From: JBDHUW01 sp039809345
Lineage (GTDB): Bacteria; Patescibacteriota; Gracilibacteria; Absconditabacterales; Absconditicoccaceae
NCBI GenBank assembly: GCA_039809345.1
Contig: JBDHUW010000008.1
Coordinates: 1 to 45,419, forward strand
Length of the DNA stretch: 45,419 nucleotides
Reading direction: 5' to 3'
The translations under genes were made by a program, and so were the position numbers. Each line of letters starts with the position of its first letter. Within the stretch, counting starts at the first letter, position 1. Positions 19,883-29,750 of this stretch are shown piece after piece. The notes beneath the pieces were generated by a model, which saw only the letters and a list, made by a program, of their open reading frames with translations, was not told the origin of the DNA and ran no database searches.

Positions 19883-20737
19883 ATGATTACTAACAATCGT
19901 ATTTGAATCGAAGACACAGAAGTAGACTCCAATTTAGAATTAGGCATGCCATCCATCGATGTTTGCCATGACATACAAAAGTGAATAAATTGAGCCCCAC
20001 AAAAGGAGACAACAACTTACACACGAAAAAATGAACAATGAAATATAACAAGAGAACTCATACACGGTATTTCCACTGATTCCAAGGGGGAAGACATTTT
20101 GCATGAACGATCATTCAAAGATCATGATACGGGTACCAACATTGAGGGACGCTGACCTCGAATAGAATTTGAAATATTCAAGAAATGACTAATTAAGAAT
20201 GGTATATTGCCAGATCCTAGGAAATTTGATCCGCAATTCCAAGCACATGAAATGAGGATTGAAAACATGCATAGATGGAAATATATAAGAGAATGAGGTG
20301 ACCAAGTAATCGACCTCTATCAAGAGAAAGCAAGAGAAAATCAACGTCTTCAGAATATTGAAAATCGCAAAAAATATATAGCTGATCAAAAAAAATATCT
20401 TGCAGAGCTCTTCAAGCAAGAAGGAGAACTCATAGAAACATGAATAAAGTCTCCAGAAGTTCGATCAAGAGTCAAAAAAACCACAACGGGAACGTTAGTA
20501 CAAATATTTCTGGCACTTGAAGAACAAAGTAAGAAAATTCCTATGCCTAAATGAGTAAGGGTAACTCGATCAGATATCGAAAGTATCCCCGAATGGTTTC
20601 GAAGATTCTTTTACCCACAATTCCCATGAGCTCTAAACAATGCACTTGATGCATTAAGAAAATCTACACCAATCAACCCCATCAAGAAGCTATTGCATCG
20701 AAAGCGAAATTTGCCACGTACAAGTAAAAAGAAATAA
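19883..20737 (+). CDS. Hypothetical protein, 284 aa, with central coiled coil
   Basis: Not recognised. No signal peptide or membrane segment. Residues 1-100 are polar and Gly/Thr-rich; residues about 125-175 form a long charged helix that looks like a coiled coil (QEKARENQRLQNIENRKKY). The C-terminal third has an aromatic PEWFRRFFYPQFPG segment and a very basic tail (residues 265-284), suggesting nucleic-acid or membrane contact. It is monocistronic, with a strong promoter at 19815-19842 and a terminator at 20765-20793. Confidence 0.65.
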
Positions 20738-20764
20738 TTACAAGGCAATTATTCTAAAAAATCT

Positions 20765-20793
20765 AATGTCCGTTCAAACGCGGGCATTTTTTT
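20765..20793 (+). terminator. Rho-independent terminator
   Basis: An 8-bp stem (AATGTCCG paired with CGGGCATT, one G-T pair) with an 8-nt loop is followed by a T-run. It lies 28 nt after the 284-aa gene and separates it from the DUF1846 gene. Confidence 0.75.
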
Positions 20794-20850
20794 GACAAAT
20801 TATCAGATACGAGTACTATTGTTGTAGTGCTTTATATTATATAGATATCT

Positions 20851-21891
20851 ATGAGCGTAGGATTTGATTGAGATCACTATATTGAACAACAAAAAGGTGC
20901 TATCCTTGAAAGAATGGCAAAGTTTGAACATAGATTGTACCTAGAAGTATGAGGGAAACTCCTCTATGATGGGCATGCATCGAGAGTCTTGCCATGATTC
21001 GACCCTGCATCCAAAGAGAAGATCTTCGCTGCCCTGTTTGACAAGATGGATATGATTTTTTGCATCAATTATGACGATATCGTTCACAATAGACAGTTGG
21101 TAAAAGAGGATGTAGATTATACTGACCATGTAGAGAAGATGCTATGGGAGATAGAGAAAAAAGTAGGCATCAAGCCATATATCGCGTGTAATAAATGCCC
21201 TCGCACTGGGTTTGACGAGAGAGCACAAAGCTATCTACAAAAATTAGAAACTCTTTGATACAAGACATACAAAAGATATATGATTTCTGGCTACCCTCAT
21301 GCAATTGAAACAGTTTTGAGTGCAGAGTGATATTGATTTGATGAATACATTCCATGTACATCCTCACTAGTACTAGTGACTGGAGCAGCATCAAATAGTG
21401 GGAAGATGTCTACATGTTTGGGGCAGATTTATCATGAACATTCACGCTCTAAAGATTCAGGATATGCAAAATATGAAACATTCCCTATACGAAATATTCC
21501 ACTCAAGCACCCAGTAAATCTCGCATACGAAGCAGCTACTGCAGATATCGAAGACTATAATATGATAGACACTCATCACATGCAAGCATACGGAATTGAA
21601 TCCGTAAACTACAATAGAGATGTGGAAGCATTTGATATCGTGAGAACGTTAGCCAACGCATTCCTTCCTCAAACTAATTACACTCGCCACTACAAATCCC
21701 CTACAGATATGGGAATCAATATGGCAGGTTTCTCGATTACAGATGACAAAGTTTGTTGTGACGCGTCACTAGAGGAGATACGTAGAAGGGCAAACGAATA
21801 CCAATGAATGGTAGATAGATGAGAATGAAAGCAATCATGGGTTGGTAAGTGTAGAGAGTTGGAGAAGGAGTGCTTAGGTTTTGTGGCATAG
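20851..21891 (+). CDS. DUF1846 family protein, C-terminally short
   Basis: The N-terminal half matches DUF1846 closely: GFDGDHYIEQQ start, LYLEVGGKLLYDGHASRVLPGF, then IACNKCPRTGFDERA and the LVTGAASNSGKMSTCLGQ nucleotide-binding-like loop near residues 173-190. The family is conserved and of unsettled biochemical role; an ATP- or nucleotide-linked enzyme is likely from the loop. Full-length members are about 490-500 aa. This one stops at 346 aa, so the last third is missing, although the 3' end looks like an ordinary coding end and not a frameshift. It ends 16 nt before the convergent gene's stop. Confidence 0.88.
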
Positions 21892-21907
21892 AAAAAATAA
21901 TATAATT

Positions 21908-22804
21908 CTAATCTCCCCCATTTTCAAAGCACGAAAAAATCTGATTTAACCTATCACGGTCTGGATGAGTTTTGAGTATCTCCTTAGTCTGTTCTTTCAT
22001 TTTCTTATACGTATCAGTATCTCAAAAAAATCTATTTAAAGTTACTGCATTTGTCCCATATGTTAGATGCATTTGTTCAAGTGTAGCTACGGTTAATACA
22101 CTTAGCCCATATTTTGAAATAAAAAAATGATTTCAAAAATATATCGCCTTATGTTTGGGGATAATTGAATCTGAATCATACAATCATATCGCATCTCAAA
22201 TTTGCAATGTATCATAGTTTCAATCTCGACTTTCTGGCCAAATAAATTCACTATATGAAAATCTATCCATCCCCAGCATATGCCTTTCAAAATCATGACA
22301 ATCATGAACTACATTTTTTTGATAACGATCAAAATAAGTCATAAGTCTTTTTGTAAAAGCTGTAGGAAGTGAATGTATCTTATATCAGTTGGCATGCTCT
22401 ATCATAACGGTCAGTGTCTCACAATCTGTTGCATGAGTCAAATATATTTTATTGTGTCCGATTGAATTAGATGTATAATAGAATGTTTGCTGAGCCTCTC
22501 AACCAGTTCATTCATTATAAAATAATTGCTTTGCTGATGATACAAGTATTAGTCATTCATTATTTTTTAGTTTAGTATAATTTTTTACCAACATATATTT
22601 CTTCCTAAGCATATTTTTATAGTCCTCATATATATCCTTATCAGAGAATATAATTTCTATTTCACTTGAAATATCTTGTTTCTCTCAACTTTTGAGTACC
22701 TTATATAATATATCTTGAAGGCGAAAATCATATGGATGTATATAATAGTAGCGAAAATCCATAATGTCTTTTTTAATAGATTCTGGAGATTTATTTCTTA
22801 TCAT
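21908..22804 (-). CDS. Hypothetical protein, 298 aa, possibly leaderless transcript
   Basis: Not recognised. It is soluble-looking, with many Tyr, Asp and His, no signal peptide and no membrane segment. A central stretch (NSIGHNKIYLTHATDCET, about residues 112-129) and a later FIWPESRDGNYDTLQIGDAIG block look enzyme-like, but I cannot name a fold. A perfect promoter (22812-22840) ends so close to the ATG at 22804 that the message would begin at or within a few bases of the start codon. The next in-frame Met is 13 codons in. It is transcribed away from dnaA. Confidence 0.6.
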
Positions 22805-22811
22805 AGCACAT

Positions 22812-22840
22812 ATTATAAATAAATATAATATACGTGTCAA
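22812..22840 (-). promoter_or_regulatory. Perfect consensus promoter, likely leaderless
   Basis: TTGACA (plus-strand 22835-22840) and TATAAT (22812-22817) are both exact consensus, 17 bp apart on the minus strand. The expected start point (about 22805) coincides with the start codon of the 298-aa gene. Confidence 0.75.
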
Positions 22841-22872
22841 TGTTAATTCATACACAGATGCCAACCTTCGTG

Positions 22873-22900
22873 TTGAAAACTCATTCCCATTAGATACAGT
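22873..22900 (+). promoter_or_regulatory. Probable dnaA promoter
   Basis: TTGAAA at 22873-22878 and TACAGT at 22895-22900 with 16 bp between, 48 bp before dnaA. The -10 is only a partial match. A single DnaA-box-like TCATACACA lies upstream near 22849; no cluster of boxes is present, so I do not call an origin. Confidence 0.45.
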
Positions 22901-22948
22901 TCATCGTAATGATTATAAGTTTCTTAGTTCTTAAATCTACGCAAATAT

Positions 22949-24424
22949 ATGGTACTCTTGGATATGATCACAACATATGATGATGAAAAAAAGACATATC
23001 TTCGCGACCTTTGGTCTAAAATAGTACAGCATGCATGACAATCACATGACCCCAAAAAAATAGTTTCGTTTCTCACCAAATGCGGGATATTGTGAATAGA
23101 TGAAAGAACTACGTCAGTATATATTTGAGTGCCAAATGAATTTGTACACTCACAAGTGAAAAAGTTTCTCCTCAAGCCACTGCAGATAGCACTGGAAGAA
23201 GTATACAACCCACAATACAAGATACATCTTACCATGTATGAGCCATTTCAAAATGGGAAGCATGATTTGATCATAGACCTCAAAAAGATTCTAGATCTCA
23301 AAGAAAAACCACAAAAAGAAATTGCTCTTGATGGGAAAATCAAAAAACAGTTATGAGATCATATTGGAATTGTTTTCGATGCTAGATATACATTTGAAAA
23401 TTATATCGTGTGAGACAACAATATGCTTGCTTTCAATGCAGGGAAAGCTGTAGCCAATAAGCCATGAATCACATACAATCCTCTCTTCATATACTGAGGC
23501 GTATGATTGGGGAAGACTCATCTGATGCAGGCTATTTGAAATGAAGTAATCACTCAAGACCACAACAAAGTAGTGACCTATCTTCCAACTAGTAAATTCC
23601 TAGATGAGGTTGTCGATGCTATCAAAAAAAATAAGATGACCGATTTGATGAATAAGTTTGACCACGTAGATGTATTGATGTTGGATGATGTACAATTTCT
23701 TGCAGAAAAAGAAAAGACGCAAGAAATATTTCACAATATATTCAACGACTTTACCAACAAGAAAAAACAGATTATCCTCACTTCTGACCGTCCTCCAAGG
23801 GAGCTCAAACTACTGGAAGAAAGATTGAGAACTCGTTTTGCAAACTGACTTGTAGTAGATATTCAAGCTCCGAAATTTGAAACAAGAATTGCTATTCTCA
23901 AAGCAAAGTGTGATCAAAAGGATTGTGACCTAGATACTGAATCTCTGACTATGCTTGCACAATCAATCACAACCAATGTCAGAGAGCTTGAATGAGCGCT
24001 CAATATCCTCATGTCAAAACAAACATTGATGAACAAGGATCTAGATTTGGAAGACGTACGTTCATGCCTGAAAACACTGTGATACAACGTAGATTCTGAT
24101 GGATCAACATCACACAATGTTCAACCAATCAACAACAGAAGTGTTTCTCACTTTGCATCGATAGTTGAAAAAGTAGCAAACTACTACAGCATATCTGCAA
24201 GTGATATCAAATCAGACAGCAGAAAAAAAGAAATATCTCAAGCTCGTCAAATGCTTATGTTTATTGCAAAAAAATATTTTGATTGGACATTAGAAAAGAT
24301 TGGCGACTACTTCGGAGGACGCAATCACGCAACTGTGATTTACGCAACTGACACCTTTGAAAAACAACTCCGCCACGACAAACAGCTAGAAAATGATTTA
24401 GTTATGATGATAGAGTGATTATAA
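22949..24424 (+). CDS. dnaA: Chromosomal replication initiator DnaA
   Basis: DnaA binds DnaA boxes at oriC and melts DNA for replication. The 491-aa protein has all four domains: an N-terminal DnaB-contact domain (residues 1-85), a short linker, and the AAA+ module starting at YTFENYIVGDNN. Walker A is GGVGLGKTH (Lys189) and Walker B is MLDDVQF. The DNA-binding domain has the family signature region IGDYFGGRNHATVIYA near the end. The Walker A and sensor glycines are partly UGA-coded. dnaN is not next to it; a 114-aa unknown gene follows after 23 nt. Confidence 0.97.
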
Positions 24425-24447
24425 TATTTACATTATAAATCAGTATC

Positions 24448-24792
24448 ATGGAAGTCATACAAGATAGCAAAAATCAAACATTGCAGATATGTATTGATCC
24501 CCATGATCTTCAGAAATTTGATGCTATTTGAGCTTATATTACGACTAAGTTGAAACATCTTTTTGAAGTGTGAAATAACACAAATACTGATGTCAAAGTA
24601 GAAATAAGACCCGCAAGTGAAATCCAGTATGAACTACAACAAGGTAGATGGGAAAATAATAAAAATATATCTACAATCGTCATCACGAATGCTCTTCTTG
24701 ATATACTCAAAAAACAGGGAGAATATAACACTGAAATAGCAAAATACAAAACACAGTTTATAATATCAAATTTCAATCCACCTATTGAATAG
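24448..24792 (+). CDS. Hypothetical protein, 114 aa
   Basis: Small, soluble-looking alpha/beta protein with two internal UGA glycines and no recognisable motif. It follows dnaA by 23 nt on the same strand and probably shares its transcript. It is far too short for dnaN and shows no sliding-clamp features. Its end overlaps by 11 bases the 3' end of the convergent methyltransferase gene. Confidence 0.6.
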
Positions 24793-25231
24793 ACCACATG
24801 AAAATAGCACCAGTTTGCCCGACATTCAATGACTCTTTCATCCCCTTCATAGGGATATATACCACGTGATCAACCATGGTCAGAGTATCTGGCTCCACTC
24901 ATATCACCTCATTTCACAATACTACTGCAACACCTAATGGTTTCTTTTGTTGAAATTGATTCAATGGGATAGCATCATCTGTAATCTCAGCTGCAACCAC
25001 CATATAAGATTTCGATTTCACATACTCCACTGCTGCCGAAGTCGTAAAAAACTCTTTGAGTTCTACACTCTCCTCTGATCATAGCGATGTCTTTTTTACT
25101 TTGGGCTGAGAAAGTGGTGAAGGAGTATATCACGTCAATATAACATCCCATCACAATGCATCAGCGGTGCGAATTATATTTCATACATTGTAGCAACTAC
25201 GGAGATTCTCAAGGATAATTATATTTTTCAT
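24782..25231 (-). CDS. SpoU/TrmH-family RNA 2'-O-ribose methyltransferase
   Basis: A 149-aa single-domain SPOUT methyltransferase. All three SpoU motifs are visible: motif 1 NVGNIIRTADALGW (residues 15-28), motif 2 VVLGNEVIGV (near 105), and motif 3 VYIPMKGMKESLNVG (near 125-140), which forms the knot that binds S-adenosylmethionine. The RNA target (tRNA or rRNA position) cannot be told. It lacks the N-terminal substrate-binding domain of larger RlmB-type members. Its start overlaps the end of the upstream amidotransferase gene by 13 nt, so translation is probably coupled. Confidence 0.92.
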
Positions 25232-25770
25232 ATTCAAAGTTTTTCAAAATATTTTTTAAAAAGCATTAATCAATCATTTGATGGCGTGTCTACTTCTGGA
25301 TGAAACTGGAATCCTAAAATCGGCTTGGTTTTATGTTTTACAATTTCATACCCATAGTTTGATTTTCAAATTCATTCTAGTTCTTCTCACAAATTTACAA
25401 TACAAAACTTGTGTGCTTCATGAACCTTGTGTGGCAAGGGGTCGTCTTTGCATACCAGATTAAGGTCTCACTCGATACGGGTAGATCCTTTTACAATTAC
25501 TCCACAAAAGGAAGATACTATCAATTCACACCCCAAACAGATTCCAATAATCGGCTTCGTTGTTTCTCTGATAAGATCTATTTCCTGTGAAAATGCTTTG
25601 TATGCATATGTATGAGTGCTGCTTCATGTAAGCACAATACAATCAAAATCGCTAGTGTTGTATCATCAAATTTGTTGATATGATATATACGTGAAAATAG
25701 AATCAATTGGGAATAGTTTATGGATTTGATTTATATGAATTGAATTATTGTTTATTATGAGGATTTTCAT
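25219..25770 (-). CDS. Class I glutamine amidotransferase-like protein, 183 aa
   Basis: A compact class I amidotransferase domain. The nucleophile cysteine is in GICLGCE near residue 84, and the catalytic His and Glu are in QFHPEVD near residue 160. The usual CxGHQ reads CLGCE here, so the oxyanion region is slightly altered. Size fits a stand-alone TrpG/PabA/HisH/PuuD-like subunit, but no partner synthase is adjacent. It lies 14 nt after a Cys-rich membrane protein gene and overlaps the methyltransferase gene start by 13 nt. Specific pathway unknown. Confidence 0.85.
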
Positions 25771-25784
25771 AAGTAATCAGTTTA

Positions 25785-26117
25785 TTAAAATCAGTACTCG
25801 ATCTTGTTAAAAATACCAGACTTAATCTTTCTAATACCTCATATCCAACCATAAGTTTTGCACTCTACAAATTCTATCGACTCCCCACATGCTGTAGGAG
25901 TGCATCTCATGGTTGGCCTTTTAACAGACTTACATGCTCGAGCATTATCGCATGCATTTTTAGAATTCAGCAAAGAACAATCTTGTTCTCAAGGCAAAAA
26001 TGGAGGCAAAAATAATATTAAGAAAAATCATAAAATTACAAGCAGTGCAGAAAAGATATATGTCATTATATTCCATTTTCCAACTCACCTTGGTTCTTTA
26101 TTAATAACTGTTCCCAT
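25785..26117 (-). CDS. Small Cys-rich membrane protein, 110 aa
   Basis: Not recognised. A single transmembrane helix at about residues 18-40 is followed by an extracytoplasmic region with six cysteines within about 45 residues, which could form disulphides or bind metal. The C-terminal 20 residues are basic. It is 6 nt after the racemase-like gene and 14 nt before the amidotransferase gene, so it is embedded in the operon. Standard-code reading gives only fragments. Confidence 0.6.
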
Positions 26118-26123
26118 GAAAAA

Positions 26124-26933
26124 TTAGTAAGGATTAAAAATAACGTCTATTCCCTTTCCTCTTTGCAACAACCACATCCACTTCTTCTCAGCTTGCAGAT
26201 GAGCAACTATCCCAGTATGTATGAGCTGGACGCTATAGACATCTTGAGGAAAACCAAATACAATAGTAGCGAATACATCAGCGAGCGCACTAAGTCTATG
26301 CCAACGACATTTTTTGGATCTGAAGAACTTTGCAATTGTCACATCATAAGCAAAATAGCCATAATTCAATGGTATGAGAGTATCTACACCCGCATCAGTG
26401 AAATAGCGCAAATCATCTTTTACTACATTGTGCATCATCCAGTTTTTTCGTCACAGAGAAACAAGAAAATGTTTTCGCATAGGAACCGATTTTGTCCAAT
26501 AGATAAATGGCGAACGAAAAGACTTGGTTGTTGTTTGATGTGAGAGTAAGGTATATGTCACACACTTTGCTTTCACAAGATCTTGATGCTGCAAATCACA
26601 CCAATCTCCGATCATACCGATTTTACCCATACGAGATCACGGCAGAACCTTTTCCATCAGATATGTAGAAAATAGTGGCAGTATATATTTTTGATACCTA
26701 GAATCATTGAGAAACACTAGTTCTCGACTAGGCGGCAATATGAACTTTTGTACTCATTCAACAATGAGAGACTCAATCCCCATTTCTATTCTTTTTTGTA
26801 CAAATGAAAGCTCTTTATCTCACCAATGAGCTCATTCTTGATCATACCAAATTGTGTATGAAAAATTATGTTTATGTAAAAATTGGAAAAGGTAGAGACT
26901 ATCAGGTGAAGAAGTGATTATTCAAATTTTCAT
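26124..26933 (-). CDS. Possible Asp/Glu racemase-fold protein without usual catalytic cysteines
   Basis: The 269-aa protein begins MKIGIITSSPDS and has a second GKIGMIGDW strand-loop in the middle, then DAGVDTLIPLNYGYF. These sit where the two halves of glutamate/aspartate racemases carry their strands and catalytic cysteines (ACNT and GCTHYP). Here the equivalent positions read LPPS and PLNYG, so the catalytic pair would be missing. The match is by pattern only and may be wrong. No signal peptide. It lies 33 nt after the AI-2E-type permease gene and 6 nt before a membrane protein gene. Confidence 0.35.
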
Positions 26934-26966
26934 TTGGAACTAGTTTTGTAACATCAGGTAAAAACT

Positions 26967-28229
26967 CTAGTCTTCTTCTCTATCAAATGACATTGTGAGA
27001 ATCACTGCAATAGGTACTGCCAGCAATACACCAATAAATCCAAAAACTAATCCTCAAAGCAACATACAAATAAATATCAATAATGCGCTTACTCATAATG
27101 TCTTATTCATGATAATTGGAGTCAAAACATTATTCTCTGATTGATTGACAATAATATATATTGCAACAGCTAGTATAGCCGCTTTCCATCATCCAGCTAT
27201 TACCGTGACGAGTCCAGTGATGACAATACCAATCAATGGTCAGATATAAGGGATGAAGTTAAGCATTCATGCGATCACTGCAAGTGATCCTATATTTGGT
27301 ATTTTGATGCCAAATATCCATGAGAATAATCCAAATAAGATAGCAATCACCACACCTACATAGACGCACACAAGGAATTGTCATTTGATCCATAAGCCAA
27401 GTTTAGCATACATTTTGTGCATTTTCACAAAAAGATGATTTCTCCTTCCCCCTCATAGCGATGAAATAAAATTTATCACCCCTGTTTTCTCAACTGAGAA
27501 AAAGATTGCCATCACAAACAATATCATCGCTTGTGCAATTGTGGTAAACACTCATCAAAGCAATTTAACTGCAAAGGCTCACAAGTTAGTAGCATATGAG
27601 GTAACCTCTGATATTATCTGTGAGATATTTTCTTGCAATCTCTTCTGTAATTCCTCAAGCAATCACTCGCTTTTCAATGTATCTATCAGCATCCCCTCTA
27701 ATCTCGGCGGGAATTGTAGGTGGTTTTGTATCACAGATATCAAGCCTTCATTTTGCAACAAAACTTGAAATTCATTGATTTTATTGATTGCAAGTTTCAA
27801 CACATCTACAATCTGATTTATCACAAATGGCAAGACGATAAACACAATCAAAAATATTGATCATAATACAAGAAGGTATGACAGCGCTATTGCCAGTCAC
27901 CTATGCATATATTTAGAAAAGAATGTGATCGGCGCATCCAATATCATCGAAATAACAAATGCTGCCAATATCAAATATACAGCATCAAGCGTCTTGAAAA
28001 TAATATAAGAAAAGTATGCAATCAACGCTCAAAAGATCCAAAACCTCAAGATAAAACTAGTGTCGAGTTGCATATGTTTTTTTTCACGCTCTTGTAGTGC
28101 GATATCTTTTGCTTCGAGATCTGAGTACATTTTCTCTATTTGAGAAATCTGTCTTTCTCTTTCTCTCTCTAAACGTTTTTGACGTTGCTGGAATCAAGTC
28201 ACTGTTTTTTTGATTCGACGGAAGATCAT
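26967..28229 (-). CDS. AI-2E family transporter-like permease
   Basis: A 420-aa membrane protein of the AI-2E/PerM family, whose members export small molecules or act as antiporters. A charged, coiled-coil cytoplasmic N-terminus (residues 1-50, Arg/Glu-rich) precedes paired membrane helices. A long soluble insert covering about residues 140-210 follows, then the conserved C-terminal block with GMLNFIPYIGPLIG and VNQSENNVLTPIIMNK, which is diagnostic. Several membrane glycines are UGA. Its first 61 bases overlap the end of rnpA in another frame, an unusually long overlap for two real genes. Confidence 0.9.
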
Positions 28230-28609
28230 AATTTTTTGGATAATTGAGATAAACTACTTGAAAATTGTTTGGTCAACATTGTAACTATAGCATTTTTATC
28301 TTGTGTTGCAAGAACTAGTGATACTTCTTCTATTCGTGCTTTTTGAGGCACTGCTAAGACACTAACCGAATTATATTTTATAGTAGTCTTGGTAATTGCA
28401 TCATAAAATATTCTTTTCACTATATGTCTCTTCACACTTGATTTATGAATTTTTGTAGATAATTGTATTCCCCATTTTGTATTGGTCTGTAAGGCATGAT
28501 GAGCACCAACAAAATAGACAAATGGATAAGCGATTATCTTCTGTGTTCTCGAGTGTCAAAAAAGACGTGCGATATCTTTTGTAGTCAACCTATTTCTTGT
28601 TGGCAGCAT
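28169..28609 (-). CDS. rnpA: Ribonuclease P protein component
   Basis: RnpA binds RNase P RNA and helps mature the 5' ends of tRNAs. The 146-aa protein starts MLPTRNRLTTKDIARLF, then WGIQLSTKIHKSSVKRHIVKR, matching the RNase P central cleft strand and the RNR-type helix (around residues 60-72). The C-terminal 40 residues extend past the usual end and overlap the next gene by 61 nt. Its start lies 20 nt inside the 3' end of holB. Normally rnpA sits with rpmH and yidC near dnaA; neither is here, although dnaA is 4 kb away. Confidence 0.88.
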
Positions 28610-29507
28610 AAAATGCCGAGATGAAATCAAATAAAACATGCTCTATCTTGATAGAATACTCTGTCAGCGAGACAGTATCTTGTATCAGACGAACATTTTT
28701 CCAATCTTCTTTGGTCGCAAAGTGATACTGTAAAGCGTGCAACAAAATGGTATCGAGTCAATGCTCTGCCAAAAGACATAATTTTTTATATACTCATACC
28801 ATAGTTCATGTTTGATCTCCTGAGACTAGACTTCTAAAAACGTCTTGCAACAACTCCATATCTTCTGATTTATGTTCCATATCGTGCAAAACTCCTGGTT
28901 TTCACCCCGCCAATGACAGAAGAAAATCTTTATCATACGAGTGCAATTTCGGGTCTGAAGATATATACACATCCATCTCATGCTCTGACAATATGTTGAA
29001 TGTAAATATCAATGCTCTAGAATAAATCGTAGAAAGTATTTGACCAGGATGAGAACATGTTGCAATAATTATCCTACGTTGAAGTGGTTCTTCCAATACT
29101 TTCAAGAGAGCATTTGCAGCTCCATCAGTCATACGTTCTGCATCTTCAATCACGAGTACCTTCCAATCTCATACTGAGGATCTTGCCAACCATTGATTGA
29201 CCTCTCTGATACCAATATCATGATATAGACTGCCGTCAGAAAGTGGGATTTCGTCATCCTCAGAGACCTTGATCGTATGTGGTTTCAATGGATCATCGCT
29301 ACGAGTATATGTACAGTCTTTGAGTATAATCCCATCTTGCTTGTACTCTCATAGCAACAGATGCATTGCCTCTACAGCTACATCATATTTTCACAATCAC
29401 TTTGGTCAAACAAACAACAAAAACGGAATAGGAGCTATTCACGTCTCCTTAGCATTTGAAATATATTTGGTAACGATTGAACGTATATATGAATTTGATT
29501 CTACCAT
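28590..29507 (-). CDS. holB: DNA polymerase III delta' subunit
   Basis: HolB is the clamp-loader delta' subunit. The 305-aa protein has a P-loop-like GPKGLGKYD near residue 35, a Walker B-like VLVIEDAERMT, and the strongly diagnostic block GAANALLKVLEEP, followed by IIIATCSHPGQILSTIYSRA (sensor 1 and SRC-like motif, here SRA). The C-terminal helical domain is present. The zinc-module cysteines of DnaX are not seen. It ends by overlapping rnpA by 20 nt and is preceded in the same reading frame by a short ORF that stops 10 codons upstream. Confidence 0.92.
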
Positions 29508-29537
29508 GAAAAAGTATTTGAAAATAGTAAGATGCGA

Positions 29538-29732
29538 TTATTTGATCGGATATCAATACTTGATGACAGCAACCAACAAAAATGGGAAAACTATAATACG
29601 TCTCCAAGATGGACTTCACCACAAAAATGCAGGATAGTCCTTGAAAACAAAATGCATTACTTGTTCCCGTTTATTGTTTGACCTATCTTTATGTACTGCA
29701 TAGCGCATAAAGTCCTTGACCAATTGATTCAT
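29538..29732 (-). CDS. Possible small protein, 64 aa
   Basis: An ATG-to-TAA frame filling most of the gap between elp3 (18 nt upstream) and holB (30 nt downstream). The N-terminal half is basic, the C-terminal half hydrophobic (IIVFPFLLVAVIKYG), so it could be a small membrane protein. Two UGA glycines are needed. No family recognised. It is in frame with holB but separated by TAA. Support is only position and openness. Confidence 0.4.
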
Positions 29733-29750
29733 GATTGTTTTATACGCAAC

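Noticed and set aside
22805..22948. Replication origin next to dnaA
   Set aside because: Only one DnaA-box-like site and no box cluster; gene order around dnaA is not the usual origin arrangement.
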